DNA of 64,000 nt. Origin: Streptomyces sp. NBC_00440 (GTDB lineage: Bacteria; Actinomycetota; Actinomycetes; Streptomycetales; Streptomycetaceae). The notes beneath the pieces were generated by a model. It did not search any database, had not been told where the DNA came from, and was given only the letters and a program-made list of their open reading frames with translations. The number at the start of each line of letters is the position of its first letter. The first letter of the stretch is position 1. Both the position numbers and the translations under genes were made by a program. Below, piece after piece: positions 9,601 through 17,584 of this stretch. The stretch spans positions 1,807,501-1,871,500 of the forward strand of contig NZ_CP107921.1 of NCBI RefSeq assembly GCF_036014215.1, read 5' to 3'.

Positions 9601-9806
9601 GCCTGGACGTCGCGGACCGCATCGCGGTCCGCTGGTCGAGCACCGCCCCGGAGACCAGGGACGCCCTGACCGAACACGCGGGCCTGATCGCGGACGAGGT
9701 GCTGGCCCTGGACTACGCGGAGGGCGAGGGCGAAGCGCCCTACGGCGCCCCGTTCACGGACGAGGGCCTCGCACTGACGTTCCGCCTCCACAGGACAGAG
9801 GCGTAA
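6663..9806 (+). CDS. ileS: Isoleucyl-tRNA synthetase, type 2 (eukaryote-like), with a swapped GAHH signature
   Basis: 1047 aa. The ATG at 6663 lies just after the GGAGGAG that the T-box controls. The class I catalytic domain starts with EGPPTANGMPGAHHIEAR at residues 49-66; the KMSKH loop is at about 598-602, with the CP1 editing domain between them and an anticodon-binding domain after it. The surrounding sequence (FKDVFPRFRTMRGYHVPRKA) is of the IleRS2 type known from Thermus, eukaryotes and mycobacteria. The signature normally read as HxGH is GAHH here: the first and third residues are exchanged. IleRS2 enzymes are typically poorly inhibited by mupirocin, and I recall work linking the GxHH swap to very high resistance. 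It is the only ileS in the window and is controlled by a T-box, so it is probably the housekeeping enzyme. Confidence 0.97.
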   Translation: MTPPLYRQVPAQVDLPALEHAVLDFWQEAQVFSKSLEQSEGRPEWVFYEGPPTANGMPGAHHIEARVFKDVFPRFRTMRGYHVPRKAGWDCHGLPVELAVEKELGFTGKQDIEAYGIAAFNDKCRASVTRHTDAFADLTTRMGYWVDLDNAYRTMDPSYVESVWWSLKEIFNKDLLVQDHRVAPWCPRCGTGLSDHELAQGYETVVDPSVFVRFPLTSGPLAGEAALLVWTTTPWTLVSNTAVAAHPGVSYVVATDGTEKLVVAEPLLEKALGEGWETTGERFTGAEMERWTYQRPFTLVDFPAEAHYVVNAEYVTTEDGTGLVHQSPAFGEDDLKVCRSYGLPVVNPVRPDGTFEEGVPLVGGVFFKKADETLVADLQARGALFRHVPYEHSYPHCWRCHTALLYYAQPSWYIRTTAVKDAMLRENEKTNWFPDSVKQGRFGDWLNNNVDWALSRNRYWGTPLPIWRCEDDHLTVIGSRAELTDLTGTDQSELDPHRPYIDEVTFPCPQCEKTATRVPEVIDAWYDSGSMPFAQYGYPYRNKELFERRYPAQFISEAIDQTRGWFYTLMAVGTLVFDKSSYENVVCLGHILAEDGRKMSKHLGNTLDPIPLMDRHGADAVRWFMAAGGSPWAARRVGHGTIQEVVRKTLLTYWNTVAFQALYARTSGWAPSASDPAPGDRTVLDRWLLSELNALVDQVTKSLDAYDTQRAGKLLSAFVDDLSNWYVRRSRRRFWQGDAAALRTLHEVIETVTGLMAPLTPFITERVWQDMITPVTPDAPESVHLSSWPKADLAAIDPQLSQQMALVRRLVELGRATRAESGVKTRQPLSRALVAAAGFESLTPELRAQITEELNVSSLASLSEVGGSLVDTTAKANFRALGKRFGKGVQAVAKAVAEADAAALSLALREGTASVTVEGETVTLSPDEVIITETPREGWSVASDSGATVALDLEITPELRRAGLARDAIRLIQEARKNSGLDVADRIAVRWSSTAPETRDALTEHAGLIADEVLALDYAEGEGEAPYGAPFTDEGLALTFRLHRTEA

Positions 9807-9819
9807 CACCCGCACCACC

Positions 9820-9861
9820 CCCGATGGGCCCGGCCGGAACTTCCCGGCCGGGCCCATCGGG
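9820..9861 (+). terminator. Intrinsic terminator after ileS
   Basis: A perfect 18-bp stem (9820-9837 with 9844-9861) around a six-base loop begins 13 bases after the ileS stop codon and is followed by CTTTTC. It is one of the strongest hairpins in the window. Confidence 0.85.
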
Positions 9862-9876
9862 CTTTTCGCGGAACGC

Positions 9877-10047
9877 AACCCCAGCCCCACCTCCAGCCCC
9901 TCCGGCGTCCAACTCGGACCCCCAACCCCAGCCCCACCTCCAGCCCCTCCGGCGTCCAACTCGGACCCCAACCCCAGCCCCACCTCCAGCCCCTCCGGCG
10001 TCCAACTCGGACCCCCAACCCCAGCCCCACCTCCAGCCCCTCCGGCG
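9877..10047. repeat. Four-copy tandem repeat of 46-47 bp
   Basis: Units start at 9877, 9924, 9970 and 10017 (periods 47, 46, 47). Each reads AACCCCAGCCCCACCTCCAG, then CCCCTCCGGCGTCCAACTCG and GACCCC; the fourth copy stops matching after the GGCG at 10047. The second copy has one more C than the third in the C-run. The array lies between the ileS and divIVA terminators and encodes nothing convincing. The unit overlaps the front of the dispersed element that follows, so it looks like local amplification of that element's left end. Confidence 0.9.
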
Positions 10048-10086
10048 TTTGAGGAGCGGGGTCCGGGGCGGAGCCCCGGTTACGGG
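10024..10086. repeat. Dispersed Streptomyces intergenic (REP-like) element
   Basis: The stretch from CACCTCCAGCCCCTCCGGCG through TTTGAGGAGCGGGGTCC to the hairpin CCGGGGC-GGA-GCCCCGG (10063-10079) and TTACGGG looks like a sequence I have often seen between Streptomyces genes. It has no coding capacity and resembles a REP element or a decayed small mobile element. The remaining bases to about 10180 hold only C-rich sequence with no recognisable signal. Confidence 0.6.
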
Positions 10087-10184
10087 AAGGGGCGGGGAGG
10101 GGAGAACAGGCCCGCCGCAGGCGCCACCCACCCGCACCACCGAACGCACCCGCACCCACCGCACAAACCACCCACCCACACAAA

Positions 10185-10222
10185 AGGGCCGGGCCCCAGG
10201 GAAAACCCCGGGGCCCGGCCCT
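10185..10222 (-). terminator. Intrinsic terminator of divIVA
   Basis: A 13-bp perfect stem (10185-10197 with 10210-10222) has three further base pairs and an AAAA loop inside. Read on the minus strand it ends in CCCTTTTG, 38 bases beyond the divIVA stop codon. It may also block residual read-through from ileS. Confidence 0.85.
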
Positions 10223-10259
10223 CAGTCTGCCGACCGTCAAGCGCTCAACGCACTCACGA

Positions 10260-11528
10260 TCAGTTGTCGTCCTCGTCGATCAGGAACCCCCGCATGGGCG
10301 AAGGTGCCTGCTGCATCGGCTGCGGAGCCTGCGGCCGCACCGGCGCCATCGGCTGAGTCATCGCCGGCGACATCTGCTGCTGACCGCCGTACGACGGGGC
10401 ACCGCCCATCGACGGCTGACTGCCCATGGACGGGTTCCCGCCCATGCTCTGCTGCGCGTGTCCCATCGCGCCCGCTCCGGCCGAAGCCATCGAGGGCGAC
10501 GGCGGCAGCGAAGCGGTCGCCGGAGTACGCGGCGGGGCCAGCGAGTCGTCCGCCTGGGTCTCCAGCTGACGCAGCTGGCTCTCCAGGTAGGACTTCAGCC
10601 TGGTCCGGTACTCACGCTCGAAGCCACGCAGATCCTCGACCTTGCGCTCCAGCGTCGCGCGGGCGGACTCCAGGGAGCCCATCGCCACGCGGTGCTTCTC
10701 CTGAGCGTCCCGCTCCAGTGCGTCGGCCTTGGCGCGGGCATCCCGCTCCAGCCCCTCGGCACGGCTCCGCGCCTCGCCGACGATCTTGTTGGCCTCGGAA
10801 CGGGCCTCCGCGATCGCCTGGTCGGCCGTCTGCTGCGCGAGCGAGAGCACGCGGGCAGCGCTGTCGCCGCCGGGGCCCTGCTGCTGCATCTGCGGGGGAC
10901 CGCCGTGGCCGCCCATCGGACCGCCCATGGGGCCCTGTGCGAGCTGCCCCTGACCGCCCATCGGACCCTGCTGGCCCATCGGACCCTGACCCATCGGACC
11001 CTGCTGGCCCATGGGACCCGGGCCGAGCTGACCCTGGCCGCCCATCGGGCCCTGCTGGCCCATGGGACCGGGGCCGTGCTGACCCTGCGGGCCCGGACCG
11101 TGCTGACCCTGGGGACCAGGGCCGTGCTGACCCTGCGGACCCGGGCCGTGCTGACCCTGGGGACCGGGGCCGTGACCGCCAGGACCTGCAGGCAGCTGGG
11201 GCTGACCGCCCGGCAGTTGGGGCGGACCCATCTGCGGCTGCTGCTGGCCCTGCGGTGGACCGGATATGGCGGCGGGCACCGGAGCGTTCGGACCGCCGCG
11301 GCCGTCCTGCTGCTCGGGCGGCTTGCGCATGCCCTGCTGCTGATTCTGCGCGGCGGCACGCGTGGCGGCTGCCAGCTTGGCGCGCAGATCCTCGTTCTCG
11401 CGGAGCAGTCGCGTCAGTTCGGCTTCGACCTCGTCGAGGAAGGCATCGACCTCGTCCTCGTCATAGCCTTCTCGGAGGCGGACGGTCGTGAACTGTTTGT
11501 TCCGCACGTCCTCGGGGGTCAGCGGCAT
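10260..11528 (-). CDS. divIVA: Polar growth / cell-wall scaffold protein DivIVA
   Basis: 422 aa, with GAGGTGAAG before the ATG. The N-terminal membrane-binding crossover domain ([20 protein letters not shown], residues 1-20) and the first coiled coil (about 28-60) are standard. A long second coiled coil runs from about 210 to 315. In Streptomyces DivIVA marks hyphal tips and recruits the cell-wall machinery. Between the coiled coils is a roughly 130-residue Gly/Pro/Gln/Met-rich linker with four perfect GPGPQGQH octads followed by degenerate GPMGQQ units, encoded by 24-bp DNA repeats at about 11080-11165. A second Met/Gly/Gln/Ser-rich region precedes the acidic end [10 protein letters not shown]. 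Bacillus DivIVA is about 160 aa, so these linkers are the main difference. It is the last gene of the dcw run. Confidence 0.96.
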   Translation of the reverse strand: MPLTPEDVRNKQFTTVRLREGYDEDEVDAFLDEVEAELTRLLRENEDLRAKLAAATRAAAQNQQQGMRKPPEQQDGRGGPNAPVPAAISGPPQGQQQPQMGPPQLPGGQPQLPAGPGGHGPGPQGQHGPGPQGQHGPGPQGQHGPGPQGQHGPGPMGQQGPMGGQGQLGPGPMGQQGPMGQGPMGQQGPMGGQGQLAQGPMGGPMGGHGGPPQMQQQGPGGDSAARVLSLAQQTADQAIAEARSEANKIVGEARSRAEGLERDARAKADALERDAQEKHRVAMGSLESARATLERKVEDLRGFEREYRTRLKSYLESQLRQLETQADDSLAPPRTPATASLPPSPSMASAGAGAMGHAQQSMGGNPSMGSQPSMGGAPSYGGQQQMSPAMTQPMAPVRPQAPQPMQQAPSPMRGFLIDEDDN

Positions 11529-11577
11529 CTCTTCTTCACCTCTACGTAGTCGTCGGCAGTCGGCAGGACCGAATCGT

Positions 11578-11862
11578 TCACACCCGGCTCACAATGCTGA
11601 TCAGGATGTAGACGATGATCATCAGAACGAAGAAGGACAGGTCGAGTGCCACGCCCCCGAGACGCAGCGGCGGAATGAACCGCCGCAGAAGCTTGAGCGG
11701 TGGATCGGTGACAGTGTAAGTGGCCTCCAGAACGACCACCATCGCCTTGCCAGGTTGCCATGAACGGGCGAACTGGAAGACGTAGTCCATGACAAGCCGG
11801 AAGATCAACACGATGAGGAAACACATCAGCGCGATGTAGACCACATCCAATGCGATGCCCAT
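11578..11862 (-). CDS. YggT family small membrane protein
   Basis: 94 aa with GAGGGAAG before the ATG. Two hydrophobic segments (about residues 5-25 and 72-92) flank the family core [15 protein letters not shown] and [15 protein letters not shown]. YggT proteins are conserved next to sepF and divIVA in Gram-positive bacteria; their function is unknown, with suggestions of a role in osmotic tolerance or division. The gene lies 49 bases upstream of divIVA and 72 bases downstream of sepF on the same strand. Confidence 0.92.
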   Translation of the reverse strand: MGIALDVVYIALMCFLIVLIFRLVMDYVFQFARSWQPGKAMVVVLEATYTVTDPPLKLLRRFIPPLRLGGVALDLSFFVLMIIVYILISIVSRV

Positions 11863-11934
11863 CTAACGCTTCCCTCTCCCCTGACGTTCTCGTCTTCCGG
11901 CCTCCCGGCCGGGGTTGTACCCGGTGTCTCGTTC

Positions 11935-12549
11935 TCAGCTCTGGTTGAAGAAACCGCCCTCTGCGATACGGGCCTTGTCCTCCGCCGTGACATCGACGTT
12001 AGCAGGCGACAACAGGAACACCTTCTGCGTCACCCGCTCAATGCTGCCATGCAGACCGAAGACAAGTCCTGCGGCAAAGTCGACAAGTCGCTTCGCATCC
12101 GTGTCATCCATCTCGGTCAGATTCATGATCACCGGAGTGCCCTCACGGAAGTGTTCCCCGATGGTACGGGCCTCGTTGTAGGTCCGGGGGTGCAGCGTGG
12201 TGATGCGGTAGGGCTCCCGCTCGGACACAACCTTGGGCATGATCACCGGGGCGTTCTTCTCCATACTCGGGCGTTCAGGTGTGATGGACGCCACGGGGGC
12301 GATTCGGGCGGGTCGTCCGCTTTCCGCCGGTAGCGCAACAGGCTCGCGCTGGGCGGGCGGTTGCACCATTCGCACCGGTTCGTCCTGCTGGGACTGGTGC
12401 GACTGATGCGGAGGTTGGTGTCGCCGTCGGTCCCTCTCGGGCTCGGGCTCGGGTTCGAACTCGTCATCGGGGTCGAACCCCGGGCCGTCGTACCCATCGT
12501 CCTCCACGAGGCCGAGGTAGACCGCCATCTTGCGCATCGCGCCGGCCAT
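11935..12549 (-). CDS. sepF: Cell division protein SepF
   Basis: 204 aa from the ATG at 12549, which has GGAGGA upstream and gives the family N-terminus [18 protein letters not shown], an amphipathic membrane-anchoring helix. A 70-residue acidic and Gln/Pro/Arg-rich linker follows. The conserved SepF core ([20 protein letters not shown] to [11 protein letters not shown]) spans about residues 110-195. SepF binds the FtsZ C-terminal peptide and the membrane. Because ftsA is absent from the cluster, SepF is expected to be the membrane anchor for FtsZ, as is known for actinobacteria. Confidence 0.95.
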   Translation of the reverse strand: MAGAMRKMAVYLGLVEDDGYDGPGFDPDDEFEPEPEPERDRRRHQPPHQSHQSQQDEPVRMVQPPAQREPVALPAESGRPARIAPVASITPERPSMEKNAPVIMPKVVSEREPYRITTLHPRTYNEARTIGEHFREGTPVIMNLTEMDDTDAKRLVDFAAGLVFGLHGSIERVTQKVFLLSPANVDVTAEDKARIAEGGFFNQS

Positions 12550-12689
12550 GCTCTGAGTCCTCCGCTCTGTGGTGGATCGCCCTTGTGCCAATTTCGCAGC
12601 GTCACCAAGTGCCCGCGATCCACTGGGTCTGCCCGCCGATCGGCGGGAATGACCATATTTTCTGCTGTGGTCCGACTTGCTTCGCGACG

Positions 12690-13409
12690 TTACCCGAGCG
12701 GGGGACGGACGCCGAGTACCGCAGTGCCGACGCGGACATGTGTCGCACCCGCCTTCACTGCCTCTTCGAGGTCCGTACTCATCCCTGCTGACACCATGTT
12801 GGCAGCAGGATGGGTCGCGCGCAGGCGGGATGAGATTTCCATCAGCCGCTCGAACGCCGCCTGTTGCCGTCCCGCGTACGGTCCGGCCAGCGGTGCGACG
12901 GTCATCAGCCCGTCGAGCCGCAGTCCTGGCGCGGCGGCCACCGAATCGGCCAACTCGCCGACGCCGTCGGGTGCGACGCCGCCCCGCTCACCCCGCCCGC
13001 CGGCCTCCGCGTCGAGCGCGACCTGAACCAGGCAGCCCAGTTCACGGTCCGCCCGGACGGCGGCGGTTGAGAGAGATGTAACAAGTCTGGCCCGGTCCAC
13101 CGACTGCACTACATCGGCATAACTCGCCACAGAGCGGACCTTGTTCGTCTGAAGCTGACCGACAAAGTGCCAGGAAAGCGACAGATCCGCACACTCGGCG
13201 GCCTTGGGCGCCGCGTCCTGGTCGCGGTTCTCCGCGACCTGCCGTACGCCGAGTTCCGAGAGAAGTCGCACATCGCTCGCGGGATACGTCTTGGTGACCA
13301 CGATCAGGGTCACCTCCTCCCGCTCGCGCCCGGCGGACGCGCACGCGGAAGCGATACGTTCCTCCACGCGGGCCAGGTTTGCGGTGAGTTCACGCTTACG
13401 GTCCGTCAT
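12690..13409 (-). CDS. yggS: YggS/PLPBP family pyridoxal-phosphate-binding protein
   Basis: 239 aa. A TIM-barrel-type PLP protein without known enzyme activity, implicated in PLP homeostasis. The PLP-binding lysine is K40 in [13 protein letters not shown]. The conserved [11 protein letters not shown] and the phosphate-binding end [26 protein letters not shown] are intact. It lies between pgeF (7-base gap) and sepF, the standard dcw arrangement of Gram-positive bacteria. The start shown keeps the usual family length. Confidence 0.94.
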   Translation of the reverse strand: MTDRKRELTANLARVEERIASACASAGREREEVTLIVVTKTYPASDVRLLSELGVRQVAENRDQDAAPKAAECADLSLSWHFVGQLQTNKVRSVASYADVVQSVDRARLVTSLSTAAVRADRELGCLVQVALDAEAGGRGERGGVAPDGVGELADSVAAAPGLRLDGLMTVAPLAGPYAGRQQAAFERLMEISSRLRATHPAANMVSAGMSTDLEEAVKAGATHVRVGTAVLGVRPPLG

Positions 13410-13415
13410 GCCCTA

Positions 13416-14177
13416 TCAGTCCAGCCAGACATATCCGGCGAGCCGCCCGGTGGTGCGGTCGCGACGGTAGGAGAAGTGGTCGGTCGATTCCAGAGTGCAG
13501 ACCGGCGAGTGCTGCCGGTCCGCGACGCCGAGCGCCGACAACTGGGCGAGTACTCCTGCGGTGACATCCACCGCCGGTGTGGACCAGCTCGTCTCCGACC
13601 AGGCTTCGGGAACGGTCCGTGCGACCTCGGCCCGCATATCGGCGGGCACTTCGTAGCAACGGCCGCAGACGGCGGGGCCGGTGCGGGCCGTGATCCGTGC
13701 GGGGTCGGCGCCGAGCGACACCATCGCGCCGACCGCGGCGGGGACCACCCCGGCGACAAGCCCGGGACGGCCCGCGTGCGCCGCGGCCACCACCCCCGCG
13801 ACCGGGTCGGCGAGCAGTACGGGGACGCAGTCGGCGGTGAGCACCGCCAGCGGGACCCCCCGGCGGGCTGTCACGACGGCATCGGTGGCGGGGATTTCCG
13901 CACCGTCGCCGAGTGTTTGTGCCCAGGGGCCGTCGACCACGGCGACCTCGCGCCCGTGCACCTGGTTCATCCAGACGACCCGCGCCGGGTCGATGCCCAG
14001 CGAGCGCGCCGCGAGTTCACGGTTCGTCACGACCGCGGCCGGGTCGTCGCCGACCGCTCCGCCGAGATTGAGCTCATCGTACGGAACGGCGCTCACCCCG
14101 CCCCACCTGTCGGTGAAAGCGAAGTGCGCGCCGTTCGTGGACATCGCGGTGTCGTACGCGGTTATGGGACGCCGCAT
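13416..14177 (-). CDS. pgeF: YfiH/PgeF family peptidoglycan-editing protein (multicopper-oxidase-like fold)
   Basis: 253 aa from the ATG at 14177, whose A is also the last base of the ftsZ stop codon (TGATG); a GTG one codon earlier (14180) gives a four-base overlap and is equally possible. The family metal-site residues appear in VLTADCVPVLLAD and AAAHAGRPGLVAGVV, with RTGPAVCGRCYEV later. Relatives were called laccases or polyphenol oxidases; E. coli YfiH/PgeF removes wrongly incorporated residues from peptidoglycan stem peptides, and others act as purine nucleoside phosphorylases. Coupling to ftsZ fits the cell-wall role, but the activity in this organism is inferred. Confidence 0.9.
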   Translation of the reverse strand: MRRPITAYDTAMSTNGAHFAFTDRWGGVSAVPYDELNLGGAVGDDPAAVVTNRELAARSLGIDPARVVWMNQVHGREVAVVDGPWAQTLGDGAEIPATDAVVTARRGVPLAVLTADCVPVLLADPVAGVVAAAHAGRPGLVAGVVPAAVGAMVSLGADPARITARTGPAVCGRCYEVPADMRAEVARTVPEAWSETSWSTPAVDVTAGVLAQLSALGVADRQHSPVCTLESTDHFSYRRDRTTGRLAGYVWLD

Positions 14178-15385
14178 CACTTCAAGAAGTCCGGTACGTC
14201 CAGCTCTTCGGCCTGGCTGTCCTGGTACGGACGGGCCGGCGGGACCTGCGGCGGGGCGACCGGCGCTGCCGGGGCCTCGTTCACACGCTCCGTGTCGGCC
14301 GGTGCCGGAGTCTCCTCGCGCTGGGTGACCGCACCGAGACCGCCGAGCGAACGGGGCGTCTCCGCGGCCCGTACCGGAACGGGCTCCTCGCGCTTGGCGG
14401 TGCCGGAACCCGTGGCGCTCTCCCGGCGGGTCGGCGGCTGTCCGCCGTCGAAGCCGGCCGCGATGACCGTCACCCGCACCTCGTCACCGAGCGCGTCGTC
14501 GATGACGGCGCCGAAGATGATGTTGGCTTCGGGGTGGGCCGCCTCGCTGACCAGCTGTGCGGCCTCGTTGATCTCGAAGAGACCGAGGTCCGAACCGCCG
14601 GAGATGGAGAGCAGCACCCCGCGTGCGCCGTCGATGGACGCTTCGAGCAGTGGCGAGGAGATCGCCATCTCTGCCGCGGCCACCGCGCGGTCGTCGCCGC
14701 GGGCCGAGCCGATCCCCATGAGCGCCGATCCGGCCTCGGACATCACGGACTTGACGTCGGCGAAGTCGAGGTTGATCAGGCCCGGTGTGGTGATCAGATC
14801 GGTGATGCCCTGGACACCCGACAGCAGGACCTGGTCCGCCGACTTGAAGGCGTCGAGGACGCTGACCTGGCGGTCCGAGATGGACAGCAGGCGGTCGTTG
14901 GGGATGACGATGAGGGTGTCGACCTCTTCGCGGAGTTCGGCGATGCCGTCCTCCGCCTGATTGGCGCGGCGCCGGCCCTCGAAGGTGAAGGGACGGGTGA
15001 CCACGCCGATGGTGAGTGCGCCCAGTGAACGGGCGATGTTGGCGACGACGGGTGCGCCGCCGGTGCCGGTGCCGCCGCCTTCTCCTGCGGTGACGAAGAC
15101 CATGTCGGCCCCCTTGAGGACCTCCTCGATCTCCTCACGGTGGTCCTCTGCCGCCTTGCGCCCGACTGCCGGGTTGGCCCCGGCGCCGAGGCCGCGGGTC
15201 AGTTCACGGCCGACGTCGAGCTTGACGTCGGCGTCGCTCATCAACAGGGCCTGTGCGTCGGTGTTGATCGCGATGAACTCGACGCCCTTGAGGCCGACCT
15301 CGATCATTCGGTTGATGGCATTGACACCACCGCCGCCGACACCGATGACCTTGATGACTGCGAGGTAGTTCTGCGGTGCTGCCAC
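14177..15385 (-). CDS. ftsZ: Cell division GTPase FtsZ
   Basis: 402 aa, GTG start with GAGAGG upstream. The tubulin signature GGGTGTG lies in [20 protein letters not shown] (about residues 103-122), preceded by [17 protein letters not shown] at the nucleotide-binding start and followed by the T7-loop region. After the globular domain (to about residue 318) comes an 80-residue variable Ala/Pro/Glu linker. The C-terminal peptide LDVPDFLK is the docking site for SepF and other partners. FtsZ polymers form the Z ring; in Streptomyces this is needed for sporulation septa and cross-walls. The 274-base gap to ftsQ carries its own promoter candidates. Confidence 0.98.
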   Translation of the reverse strand: MAAPQNYLAVIKVIGVGGGGVNAINRMIEVGLKGVEFIAINTDAQALLMSDADVKLDVGRELTRGLGAGANPAVGRKAAEDHREEIEEVLKGADMVFVTAGEGGGTGTGGAPVVANIARSLGALTIGVVTRPFTFEGRRRANQAEDGIAELREEVDTLIVIPNDRLLSISDRQVSVLDAFKSADQVLLSGVQGITDLITTPGLINLDFADVKSVMSEAGSALMGIGSARGDDRAVAAAEMAISSPLLEASIDGARGVLLSISGGSDLGLFEINEAAQLVSEAAHPEANIIFGAVIDDALGDEVRVTVIAAGFDGGQPPTRRESATGSGTAKREEPVPVRAAETPRSLGGLGAVTQREETPAPADTERVNEAPAAPVAPPQVPPARPYQDSQAEELDVPDFLK

Positions 15386-15479
15386 GTCGAAGGCCTCTCG
15401 CCTCGAGTTACGTGTCGCCGCTGCGCGCTTGCCGCGTCGCGACGACGGATGCCGATGGGACGGTCCGAACGCCGACCCG

Positions 15480-15504
15480 AACCCTAACTGTGAAGTTCAG
15501 GGTT
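15480..15504. other. Inverted repeat in the ftsQ-ftsZ intergenic region
   Basis: AACCCTAACT (15480-15489) pairs with AGTTCAGGGTT (15494-15504) through a GTGA loop, with one bulged C. In the ftsZ direction it lies in the presumed 5' leader, about 95 bases before the start codon. There is no T-run on either side, so it is not a typical terminator; an operator or an mRNA-stability hairpin is possible. Confidence 0.5.
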
Positions 15505-15539
15505 ACCAGTGTGTCTGCTCCTTGGACTCTCCGAACAGG

Positions 15540-15569
15540 ACACTAAGTCGACAAGTGGCGCACGTTCAA
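15540..15569 (-). promoter_or_regulatory. Candidate vegetative promoter of ftsZ
   Basis: On the minus strand TTGAAC (15569-15564) and TAGTGT (15545-15540) are separated by 18 bases, close to the HrdB-type consensus. The ftsZ start is about 150 bases downstream. Streptomyces ftsZ is known to have several promoters, one of them sporulation-induced, in this interval; which of them this is cannot be told from sequence. The A/T-rich patch at about 15588-15605 is unusual for this genome and may belong to another one. Confidence 0.45.
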
Positions 15570-15659
15570 TGAACACGCCGAACCTCCCGTTTTTCTTTTC
15601 ACCCTATGTGATCAGCCGTTGCGCTGACCAACCAGGGTGCTGGCCAGCAAGGATGTGCG

Positions 15660-16487
15660 TCAACTCCCTGACACCGCAGGGGCGGTGGGGGCGCTCACGT
15701 CGAAGTGCGCCGCCTTGGGGGCTGCTTTCGTCAGCGCGGTGAGCGCGCGTGCCTTGGCCGCGCCGAACTCGCTGCTCCCCCAGGCCACCGTGCGGTGCCC
15801 GGTCAGCTCCAGCGAGATGGAGTCGTATGAACTGACCCGGACGAAAAGGGTGTCCCGGGCGACAGCGGAAGGAAGTTCTCCGGCGACCCGGACCGCCTCG
15901 ACCCGCAGCCGGTCCGCGCCGAAGCGGCGGAGGCTCGGTGACTGACCGGCAGTCAATTCGAGGACCGGCACTCCACGGGGGGCGCTTTCCACTGTGGCGA
16001 AACGCACGCCCTTCGCGTCCACTTCTGTGAACTTACCGCCCGACTTCATGAGCAGTACCGGCTTTCGCTCGGTTACTTTCAAGCTGATGCCGTGCGGCCA
16101 TGAACGGGCGACAACCACCGAGTCGATTCGGGGCAATTTCGTCCGAAGCCGGTTCTCCATCGCATCCGTATCGACAGAAATCAACGGATCGCCGATCGGA
16201 ACGGCCGCGGCCGACTCCACCTGGTCCCGGGTCAGAACCCGCATCCCCGTGGTCCGAATATGCTCCACCCGCAGCCAGGAAGAGCCATAGAGCGCCCAAA
16301 TGCTGCCGCCCAGCAGAAGCAACAGGACGACAAGCACCAGGATCACCAGCCGCCTGCCGCGCGGCCGGAGACGGCCGGGGGGCTTCCCCTGCCCCTTGGG
16401 GCGGCCGCGGCCGGACTCCGCCGCTGGATGGCGCTCACCGCGCTGTGCGGTCGTCGGTCCGGCCACGCTCGCTCCTTCGGGCGTCAC
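15660..16487 (-). CDS. ftsQ: Division protein FtsQ
   Basis: 275 aa, GTG start overlapping the murG stop by four bases (GTGA). The order is a basic cytoplasmic tail (about residues 1-47), one membrane helix ([20 protein letters not shown]), then an extracytoplasmic POTRA domain ([20 protein letters not shown]) and the FtsQ beta domain. FtsQ links the cytoplasmic ring to septal wall synthases through FtsL and a DivIC-type protein. The length and order are normal for actinobacterial FtsQ. Confidence 0.95.
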   Translation of the reverse strand: MTPEGASVAGPTTAQRGERHPAAESGRGRPKGQGKPPGRLRPRGRRLVILVLVVLLLLLGGSIWALYGSSWLRVEHIRTTGMRVLTRDQVESAAAVPIGDPLISVDTDAMENRLRTKLPRIDSVVVARSWPHGISLKVTERKPVLLMKSGGKFTEVDAKGVRFATVESAPRGVPVLELTAGQSPSLRRFGADRLRVEAVRVAGELPSAVARDTLFVRVSSYDSISLELTGHRTVAWGSSEFGAAKARALTALTKAAPKAAHFDVSAPTAPAVSGS

Positions 16488-17578
16488 GCCTGGCGGCGCG
16501 CCGCAATCGCCTCGTACACCATGCCGACAAGCAGATCATCGGCATCCCGGCGGCCGAACTCGGCGGCGGCGCGGGACATCTCGAACAGCCGGTGCGGATC
16601 GGCGAGAACCGGCAGGACGTTGCCCTGCACCCACTCGGGGGTCAGCTGAGCGTCGTCCACCAGCAGGCCGCCGCCCGCGTTGACCACCGGCTGGGCGTTG
16701 AGCCGCTGTTCGCCGTTCCCGATCGGCAACGGCACATAGGCGGCGGGCAGCCCGACGGCGGAGAGTTCGGCCACGGTCATCGCGCCCGCGCGGCAGAGCA
16801 TCATGTCGGCCGCGGCGTACGCGAGGTCCATCCGGTCCACGTACGGTACCGGGAGGTAAGGCGGCATTCCGGGCATGTTGTCGACACGCGGCAGTTCGTT
16901 CTTCGGGCCGACCACGTGCAGGATCTGGATCCCGGAGCGCTGGAGCACCGGGGCGACCTGCTGGACCACCTCGTTGAGGCGGCGGGCCCCCTGCGAGCCG
17001 CCGGAGACCAGCAGCGTCGGCAGGTTGGGGTCGAGCCCGAAGGCGGCACGCGCCTCGGGGCGGACCTTGGCCCGGTCGAGGACGGCGATGGTGCGGCGCA
17101 GCGGGATGCCGATGTAGCGGGCGCCGCGGAGCTTGCTGTCCGGGGTGGAGACGGCCACGGCGGCCGCGTACCGGGAGCCGATCTTGTTGGCGAGCCCCGG
17201 TCTTGCGTTGGCCTCGTGGACGATGATCGGCACCCCGAGCCGCTTGGCCGCGAGATAGCCGGGCAGTGCCACATAGCCGCCGAAGCCGACGACGCAGTCG
17301 GCCCTGGTCCGCTCCAGGATCTGCTCGGCGGCCTTGATCGTCCCGCGCAGCCGTCCGGGGACGGTGATCAGCTCAGGCGTGGGCCTGCGGGGCAGTGGTA
17401 CGGCGGGGATGAGCCCCAACTCGTAACCCCGTTCGGGCACGAGGCGGGTTTCGAGTCCGCGCTCCGTGCCGAGGGCCGTGATGCCCACGGCCGGGTCCTG
17501 CCTGCGCAGGGCATCCGCAAGGGCGAGCGCCGGCTCGATGTGGCCGGCGGTCCCCCCGCCGGCGAGTACGACATGCAC
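16484..17578 (-). CDS. murG: UDP-GlcNAc:lipid I N-acetylglucosaminyltransferase MurG
   Basis: 364 aa, GTG start six bases after the ftsW stop. It is a GT28 glycosyltransferase that converts lipid I to lipid II on the cytoplasmic face of the membrane. The lipid-binding glycine-rich loop is [20 protein letters not shown] (residues 5-24), the second Gly-rich loop [16 protein letters not shown] is near 190, and the nucleotide-sugar site [19 protein letters not shown] near 260. It is coupled to ftsQ by a four-base overlap. Confidence 0.97.
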   Translation of the reverse strand: MHVVLAGGGTAGHIEPALALADALRRQDPAVGITALGTERGLETRLVPERGYELGLIPAVPLPRRPTPELITVPGRLRGTIKAAEQILERTRADCVVGFGGYVALPGYLAAKRLGVPIIVHEANARPGLANKIGSRYAAAVAVSTPDSKLRGARYIGIPLRRTIAVLDRAKVRPEARAAFGLDPNLPTLLVSGGSQGARRLNEVVQQVAPVLQRSGIQILHVVGPKNELPRVDNMPGMPPYLPVPYVDRMDLAYAAADMMLCRAGAMTVAELSAVGLPAAYVPLPIGNGEQRLNAQPVVNAGGGLLVDDAQLTPEWVQGNVLPVLADPHRLFEMSRAAAEFGRRDADDLLVGMVYEAIAARRQA

Positions 17579-17584
17579 CGAAAT

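Noticed and set aside
9877..10047. CRISPR array
   Set aside because: Units follow one another directly with no unique spacers, and no cas genes are present.
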